Positions 37,201 to 43,000 of a stretch of DNA of 43,000 nt are shown piece by piece (within the stretch, counting starts at the first letter, position 1; the number at the start of each line of letters is the position of its first letter). Origin of the DNA: Apostichopus japonicus. Lineage: Eukaryota > Echinodermata > Holothuroidea > Aspidochirotida > Stichopodidae. The translations under genes and the position numbers were made by a program. The stretch spans positions 25,075,611-25,118,610 of the forward strand of contig NC_092576.1 of assembly GCF_037975245.1 (NCBI RefSeq), in the 5' to 3' direction. The notes under the pieces were generated by a model. It worked only from the letters and a program-made list of their open reading frames with translations. It ran no database searches and was not told where the DNA came from.

Positions 37201-40200
37201 AATGGGGCACGCTAGAAAACGAAAAGACTGTTATATCATTCCAAATCATCCAAAGCTTAACAAACTATTATTTGATGCGCTTACTGGAAAGAATCAGCAG
37301 ATTGTTTGGCAGAAAAACGATTTCAAGAACAATGTTGGCGATGGATGTTACAATGAACTTATCTCAATAGGTATCCTACTTGAAGAAGACATTCTCAAGA
37401 TAAATGATACACCAGTGATGGCGGCGGTTTCTGTTATCCAGCGGACGACTGTTGTCAGATTTTATCACAAACTGTTTGCTGAATGGTACGCAGCTAACTA
37501 TCTTTCAAAGTGTGCAGGGAGAATGGAGCATGGAGCTCTTTGGCTCCAGAAAGAGTTCGAGAAAATAAACCCTGTTGATTTACAGTTTGTCTTTAGATTT
37601 GCTTGTGGACTCAATAAGAAAGCTTCATCAAGAATCATGAAGTATCTGAAAGGGATTGAGGACGGACAATCTCTCGCAATACTATGTTTCTTTGAACAAG
37701 TTGGTGAGACTGATGACGTAGTTGCCATGGTGAAAGATTTATTAACAGGAGGCGTGACGATCACATCCACTGATAGTAGACTCCTTCAAAGGTCAACAAT
37801 ACAGATTCTTGACATTGCGGCTAAAAGCGACGTAAGTATTTCATATATTACTATTGTCGCATGATTGGCAACATTATACTTTACAGTCGTGGCATGGTTG
37901 AATAGTTATATGAGGATATTGATGATGCGATACTTATGATAATTTTCTCTTGTATGGACACGAATATATCATGTTTTACCAACCTGCCCCCCCCAAAAAA
38001 CAATAAATAAATAAATAAATACATAAAAATAAGGCGCTTATTCCTCAGCGTCGCATCCTCAGTCGAGATAAACTGTACAGTCATGTTTTTTGACATTCGG
38101 CCAGGGTTCAACTGGTCAGCTATTATGGATGCCCCCATCCTCTTTGGCAACCGCACACAAATTATTTATTAACAAAGTATTGCGCTAGCCTGATTGTTAT
38201 ACAAAACGAATGCATAGTCTAATTTGACTTAGAATTAACAATTCGACTTCTCATTTTGTTTCTGTGGAATTACCGCTATCCGTCTCCCCTACATAGAAGA
38301 CTGCTTAATGAACCCCCGGTATAAAATGTAATCGTCATTGGCAATCCTATACATGTTTTTGATCCTGCTTAAATAATCTACTATAATATTACATTTTAAA
38401 CTAAATCTTGTGTATCTTGTTGTTTTTTCGACAGTCAGCTCCTGCATTTTCTTTCAGTTCAATCTGTTGTTGATTTTAGCAGCAAATATGCACTAAGCTG
38501 TTACAAGAACAAATACAATTTATTTTTAATGTAGTATATTTGCACTTAGATGCTATTAACCGTTACTGTGAGATTTCAATTACAACGTAGTTTTTAATAT
38601 AGTTGTAGCTGTTAAATAAGCATGTATAAAATGAAACACAGCGACAAGGTTTAACGTGACTGTGACCAGCAAATAACCAAAAATTCCAGTCCACCGAAAA
38701 CTACATCGTTTGAAGATATTCATGATCGATTCACGTTGTAGGTATTTAGCATTTGAAATATTCAATCCATCCCGCCCATGACATGGAGTTACGAGCTACA
38801 TTACTGTGATTATATGAACCTTACCGATGGTTCCAACTAATCACTTATTTTCTTTCGGTTAATTCTTTTAATTACATTCGGAAATTCTCTTTGAAAGTAT
38901 AAATTAATAAAGATGTAACACAACTACAGAATTATAGTACGGTATATCATTAAGAACTGTCTGTACAATAATATGTCGAATGGACGACTATGCGAAAGGA
39001 TATAGTGATTTACCCTATACCATATTAAGTGTAACGAATTCAATATTCTCTAGTGCAAATATCGACTTCGTCAATTTGGAGGATAGTATGTTGAATTTTC
39101 ATTTCACTGTTGGTAATAAACGATTGTGTTACTTTGATAATTTAATGGGTTAATCTAAGTTCCTAACGAACAGAATATTTATGACAATACATACAGACAA
39201 AATGCAATCAGTGTTATGTTAGAAGGATACGATAAAGAGATTTCGATAAGTGCAACCATAACACTAACCACAAAAATGACAATACGAAGTAACAAAATGC
39301 AATGTATTTGGTTGACACAAATATATCAAATTATTCTACAAAGATAGTACAAAAACTAAGTATGATGCATGTATTCTAAGGGCGGTGCTTAAAGTACCGT
39401 ATGCGCTATAGGCCAATTGGAAGATGAGTTATTGCAACATGATATCAATCACAGAAATGACAAAACGAATCAGAAAATGAGCAACGCGCTTTTTTTTTGC
39501 TGGGGAGGGGCGAGTGGTATCTCACATAACTATTCAGAGCAGCAAGCATATGGATAGGACGTCCAACTTCTCCCAAAAGTCACCAATGTATCAATATAAA
39601 CATAGCAATGCCGATATCCATGGCTGAAATTGCACGACAAACAATCAAAGCAATCATTACTACTATTGACAGTAATTGTTGATACCGAAGACATATCTCA
39701 TTAAACAAAATGTCAATGTCAATTTAATTTGTATTATAGCATAAAAACTATGATTTAAGATTCCAGCATTTACTATGCGGAAGAGCAGTGTTAATATTTG
39801 CAAGTATCAATCTTAAAGCAACATAAATTGCAAGTGATCAAACGGATGTTTTAATAAAAAAGGTTGGTTATTCTAAGTGTTTTCGACTTATAACTGCGGC
39901 AACATTGCATATTTTAAGAATGTCGAGGTTCACTTCTGTGTCACAGTTACGTGGTACCACTATTGTCAAAACAACCCTCACCGCATGAGTTACTGAGCTT
40001 TGACATAACATTGGTTACTGAGTACCCAGCAACTGCATTTAGTTAACGGAACAAAAACTCCAAAGAAAATCAAAAACTGCAGAGTGCCCAATTGTTTACA
40101 CTATGAAATTAAACCATTGGGGAAAAATGTACTAACACATTGTTTTAACAGTTCAGATAAAATTGATATCATAAAAAGTACATATTTGACGTTGCAGGAC

Positions 40201-42364
40201 GGTTCAACCATGTATCCAAAAACATTATAACCGGTTAACATAATGATATTACCCTTATCACTTGTTTCTGAATGTAAATGGCTGGTAATCTCCTGACGGG
40301 TAAATCGTCTATTTCAGTTGTAGGCCTATTTGTTTGTGTCAACTCTTGTCGCGATTGATACGTCTCTACCCACTCCCGTCCTCGGTAACTGTGAGCGGGG
40401 TATATAGGTATACTATAATAGGAATTACTTCAACACAGTAATAACGTCAACTGCCAATAGTACTCTCATACGAAATTTAGATAATGTAAACTAGAACGAT
40501 AACACAGGAAAGACCACTGGTCCTGAAACCAACATCTGCTCTAACAACAGTAATTATAATTTCCGTACAGACATGCCGTGCAACAGAAAATAGCTGGGCA
40601 TGTGCATTCAACTGTGCAATGTTGAAGGAGAGTAAACGAAATAAAGAAGAAGTCGAGTACAGCTCGTCGAGGGTCTACACATATACTGTGTTGTGCTTAA
40701 TTTCATTCACGTTCTGTTCTTGTTCATTCAAGTAGATACAATTTCGGTTATAGCTTTTTCGCAGGCGAACGTTACACTTTTGTGTAGCATTTTATTTAAT
40801 TTTCTTTTGTTCGTGCTTTGCTAATTAAGTATTTAAAGTTCTTAAAATGTTTGATCTCATTTCCATTAGTCTTCTTCCTACTCGATCTAGTTCATTTCTT
40901 AAAATAATATCAGTATCGAGAGAGAAAAGCAAATCTTCCAGAGTTAGTATCGATTAGTTAAAAGTATTGGATTAATACATATATCATGAAATAATTATGT
41001 AACATCAAGAAAAGGTGTACGCAATTTACAATGGTACAGGTGACTTTCAACTGTATCAGGTACACGTTCACTTATAAACTAATCACTGTAGGATCGTGAT
41101 GATGGTAGGGAAGGGACGCAAGAAGACTAAAACAAACACTAAATCCGTTTTGTAGTTATATATGACAATGATATAATTTGAACAATGTAAACATGTAAAT
41201 AAATTTAAAAAAAAACTTACAGATAATTTTCTCCCGGGAGACTAATTAATTAGTCACAAGTCTTCCAAAAATATATATGTACATCAATGTACAGATCGGA
41301 CTAAAACACACAAACGCAAACTTACACACACACACATAAATGGTAGAATTAACAAGTCGACCTCTTAATGAAGTAAAGTGTTAACGGAACTCCTCTCCGC
41401 TTCCAGTAAGTAGCGTCGACGATCTCTTCGTCACATTCAAAGTTGGTGCAGTCTTATTTCAAGATAAACGAATACAAGTTTTCTCTCCTCCGGGTTTTAA
41501 GTACTGTGGCAATGATTATGCATTAATGAAAATGGTATGCTGTTAAGACGTTGCTGTTTGAACAGCTTTATGGAATATTTGATTTCTAAAAGGATAAGGT
41601 ATATATACGTTTCTGAACGGAAACCTTCTTAAAGTTCCTGTCATTAAAGTATATAGTTTATGTAGCTCTCCTCTTCTCTAAACCCTCCCACATCTCTCTA
41701 CCTCCGTCTCCTTGTAAATGCTCCCTCCTATTCATCACCACAATTCTCTATAGGAATCTACTATTATTTGTTTTCATAATTAATATTCTATATTAAATAC
41801 TTAAATAAATCGTATCATTGTTATATTAAGAACAATGTCTTTTGAGGATAAATTTAAAAGTATGGCTTACGTGTCATCAAAAAGATTGCACTCGTCATAC
41901 GTTACTGTTTCCCAACTGTTTAAGTATTTTGCACCAATGAAACCTAACCTCTCTTTTCTGTCCCTTTCAAATCGACTATATTTTTACACGCCAAGTTACT
42001 CTGAGCCATGAAATTGAAAGCAGTCAAAGACCCAAATCAATTTATTGATCAAAGGTATTACTAACGTACACGTATTAACCAGGGAGATAACATTTCCATG
42101 CTCTAAATCCATGCTAAAACTAAAAGTTTGTCTTGTTTTCCCTCAGATTCCCATCACCAGTGTATGCCTTAACAAATCTTTCAAGGAGTGTGAGGAAGAT
42201 ATTATTGTACTTCACTCTGGACTCAAATTGAATCAATTGTTGACGGTAGAGAAGATACACATAGAGACAGAGCAAGTAAATAAGGAACCTAGGGTACTAA
42301 CAAAGGAAGACGTTATGATGATATTCCGTTATGGACTACGTTCTGAACATTTGAAGGATCTGTC
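31175..42364 (+). CDS. DED-NACHT NLR-like receptor gene, 4 exons seen, 3' end beyond the window
   Basis: Exons 31175-31226, 35466-35729, 36288-37831 and 42147-42364 join without a stop (splice phases 1, 1, 0) to about 692 residues. The donors are GTAAGT, GTAATG, GTAAGT and GTGAGT; the acceptors are tttacag, gaacag and cctcag. The ATG has A at -3 and G at +4. The architecture is an 18-residue N-terminus, a death-effector-like domain (about 19-105), and a NACHT NTPase with Walker A GDPGYGKST (193-201), Walker B VFDGYDE (to 278) and sensor-1-like TCTRSS near 306-310. A C-terminal region has just begun and leucine-rich repeats may follow. Known family role: nucleotide-driven oligomerisation in the cytosol on ligand sensing, with the death-fold domain recruiting caspase or adaptor partners. 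An immune role here is inferred. Confidence 0.85.
31360..32420. repeat. Degenerate 160-230-bp repeats with X-box-like motifs in NLR intron 1
   Basis: Related blocks recur with the words 'gtggtgaccatagtaac' (31726), 'gtggttactatggg' (31957), 'gtcgtgaccatgtaaac' (32146) and 'gtggttgccatggttac' (32305). They alternate with 'gaagcattgaattgact'-like words (31666, 32084, 32240, 32407). Spacing falls from about 230 to 160 bases. The motif GTTGCCATAGCAAC at 31371-31384 and GTGACCATAGTAAC at 31729-31742 are full matches to the RFX X-box pattern GTNRCC-AT-RGYAAC. Confidence 0.55.
32624..32655. repeat. Near-perfect 15-bp inverted repeat hairpin
   Basis: AGGTTCCTTGCTTTT (32624-32638) pairs with GAAAGCAAGGAACCT (32641-32655), with one mismatch at the tip and a two-base loop. 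It sits at the left edge of the AGGTCA-rich intron repeat and may mark an end of that element. A U-rich tract precedes it. Confidence 0.8.
33052..33085 (-). promoter_or_regulatory. Cluster of four AGGTCA half-sites (DR1-DR5-DR4), unit 1
   Basis: TGACCT occurs at 33052-33057, 33059-33064, 33070-33075 and 33080-33085, so the direct-repeat spacings are 1, 5 and 4 bases. The same cluster recurs intact at 34045-34078, and at 34989-35022 with the first half-site mutated to TGACTG. DR1, DR4 and DR5 spacings are recognised by nuclear-receptor dimers in animals. Binding here is not shown. Confidence 0.4.
34045..34078 (-). promoter_or_regulatory. Cluster of four AGGTCA half-sites (DR1-DR5-DR4), unit 2
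   Basis: TGACCT at 34045, 34052, 34063 and 34073, with the same spacings as at 33052-33085. Sequence around it has diverged between units while these hexamers are unchanged. Confidence 0.4.
35466..35729 (+). CDS. NLR gene exon 2: death-effector-like (DED) domain
   Basis: 264 bases, phase 1 at both ends, between the acceptor cttctctttacag and donor GTAATG. It encodes about 88 residues beginning FGRFKVRLAELL, with KIDELR, LLMVSLMEERGKIKPND and LLTALDELGLDGL. This spacing of leucines, the E-R-G turn and the closing L-x-x-L-G-L helix fit the six-helix death-fold, and a DED best. A pyrin or other death-fold cannot be excluded by eye. Domain-per-exon packing with phase 1-1 borders is typical of shuffled modules. 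Confidence 0.7.
36118..36200. repeat. Simple trinucleotide repeats in NLR intron 2
   Basis: Impure (GTC/ATC)n, (ATT)n and (GTT)n tracts about 90 bases before the NACHT exon acceptor. They create low-complexity N/D ORFs on the minus strand. Confidence 0.85.
36288..37831 (+). CDS. NLR gene exon 3: NACHT NTPase domain
   Basis: A single 1544-base exon, entered in phase 1 and left in phase 0. A linker (CQFVRYLKTFYKQLYSKINP) leads to VEGGIE and the NACHT core: Walker A GDPGYGKST, Walker B with the GYDE form DGYDE, then ITCTRSSY at the sensor-1 position. The rest is helical and probably covers the winged-helix and following helical domains (…FYHKLFAEWYAANYLSKC…, RFACGLNKKASSRIMKYL). The frame stays open 11 codons past the donor before stopping at 37862-37864, so use of the GTAAGT donor at 37832 is inferred from the in-frame match to exon 4. 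NTPase activity is plausible because the core residues are present. Confidence 0.9.
37832..42146 (+). other. NLR gene intron 3, no coding feature seen
   Basis: 4.3 kb of AT-rich DNA. It contains a C-run with AAAAAACA followed by (AAAT)n at about 37987-38030 and no supported exon. A missed small exon is possible, but none is needed for the frame: exon 3 leaves and exon 4 enters in phase 0. Confidence 0.6.
42147..42364 (+). CDS. NLR gene exon 4: start of the post-NACHT region
   Basis: 218 bases between acceptor tgttttccctcag and donor GTGAGT (42365), entered in phase 0 and left in phase 2, so at least one more exon must follow beyond the window. The peptide starts IPITSVCLNKSF and includes EEDIIVLHSGLKLNQLL and FRYGLRSEHLKDL. 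The L-x-x-L spacing could be the lead-in to leucine-rich repeats, but no full LRR is visible here. Confidence 0.7.
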
Positions 42365-43000
42365 GTGAGTATAATGTAATAGTTTACGATTTCCCAGTTC
42401 TACGTTTCCAAACCTGACAACAGAATGGATAGCAAAAAGAACATGGGAATATTTTAGCTTTCAGTAAATATTTATAATAATAATAATAATAATAATAATA
42501 TCGGTAATTACCGCTGAAGTTTCATGTTTTTGTACTGGTTAAAACTTATATTTAGTGGAAGGTCACTTTTACATCGCAATAAAACGTAATAGGTTATAGT
42601 ATATGTGATTCGCTCCAATATACCGTGATCAACCTTATATTAGATTACTTCTTTTGATTTCTTAAGACAACGTAGAACTCTAAACATGATGTTGACATCT
42701 CTGTAATTATAATGGGATAGACTTTGTGTCCGTAAATGACCATCAACGTTGTACTCACACACGATAATTCAATGTCTACTGTATCCATGTATACTAACTG
42801 TATCTTTCGATATTGAAATATAGAAATTATCGTTATGATGAGAAGTACTATTCGGTCATTCATCCGTTCTAGATAATCCAAAAGAACTTATTTTTTGAGA
42901 TCTATAAACTACAGACTGCCGTTATCTGCAAGTCTAATTATTGAATGACTAACATTACTTACTAACCCAACGTTTAGACTAATGCTCGTTATATCGCACG
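42365..43000 (+). other. Start of NLR gene intron 4 (or beyond), non-coding
   Basis: No ORF recognised. An (AAT)n microsatellite of about 9 units lies at 42473-42500. The next exon is not in the window. Confidence 0.6.

Overview
The window looks like nuclear DNA of a marine invertebrate deuterostome, most likely an echinoderm, with a sea cucumber as my best guess (inference). The supporting signs are AT-rich, intron-bearing DNA with consensus GT/AG splice sites, frequent 'taggcct' words, a Ty3/gypsy LTR retrotransposon, AGGTCA-rich repeats, and a DED-NACHT receptor gene of the kind expanded in such genomes. No prokaryotic features were seen.

Layout. 1-2208 is one copy of a diverged 2.2-kb direct duplication; the second copy is at 16549-18753, and each carries the same TATA/initiator arrangement. 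A long imperfect palindrome lies at 2923-3084. A complete but inactivated Ty3/gypsy element fills 3780-11540: two LTRs of about 528 bp, a tRNA-iMet-like primer site, a leader array of 65-bp repeats, gag with an in-frame stop, and pol with a frame-breaking deletion in reverse transcriptase. 11545-16548 is mostly non-coding.

19472-23223 holds three short plus-strand exons, all phase 0, that appear to be the 3' part of a small spliced gene. A minus-strand gene fragment (21545-22120) and a (TA)n tract lie in its last intron. 23224-31143 has no convincing gene, but contains a degenerate array of about 15-bp GATC-bearing units (28918-29560).

The main host gene is at 31175-42364 and continues beyond the window. 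Four exons join in frame to give a short N-terminus, a death-effector-like domain, a NACHT NTPase domain with Walker A, Walker B and sensor 1, and the start of the C-terminal region. It is an NLR-type receptor and probably acts as a cytosolic immune or cell-death sensor. Its 4.2-kb intron 1 is packed with repeats: degenerate units with X-box-like motifs (31360-32420), then about 2.7 copies of a 1-kb unit (32624-35340) with about 30 AGGTCA half-sites, many spaced as DR1, DR4 or DR5.

The most unusual points are the AGGTCA-rich intron array, the non-uniform divergence of the two LTRs, and the duplicated promoter-bearing segment. All were found by reading the sequence by eye; no database search was run.
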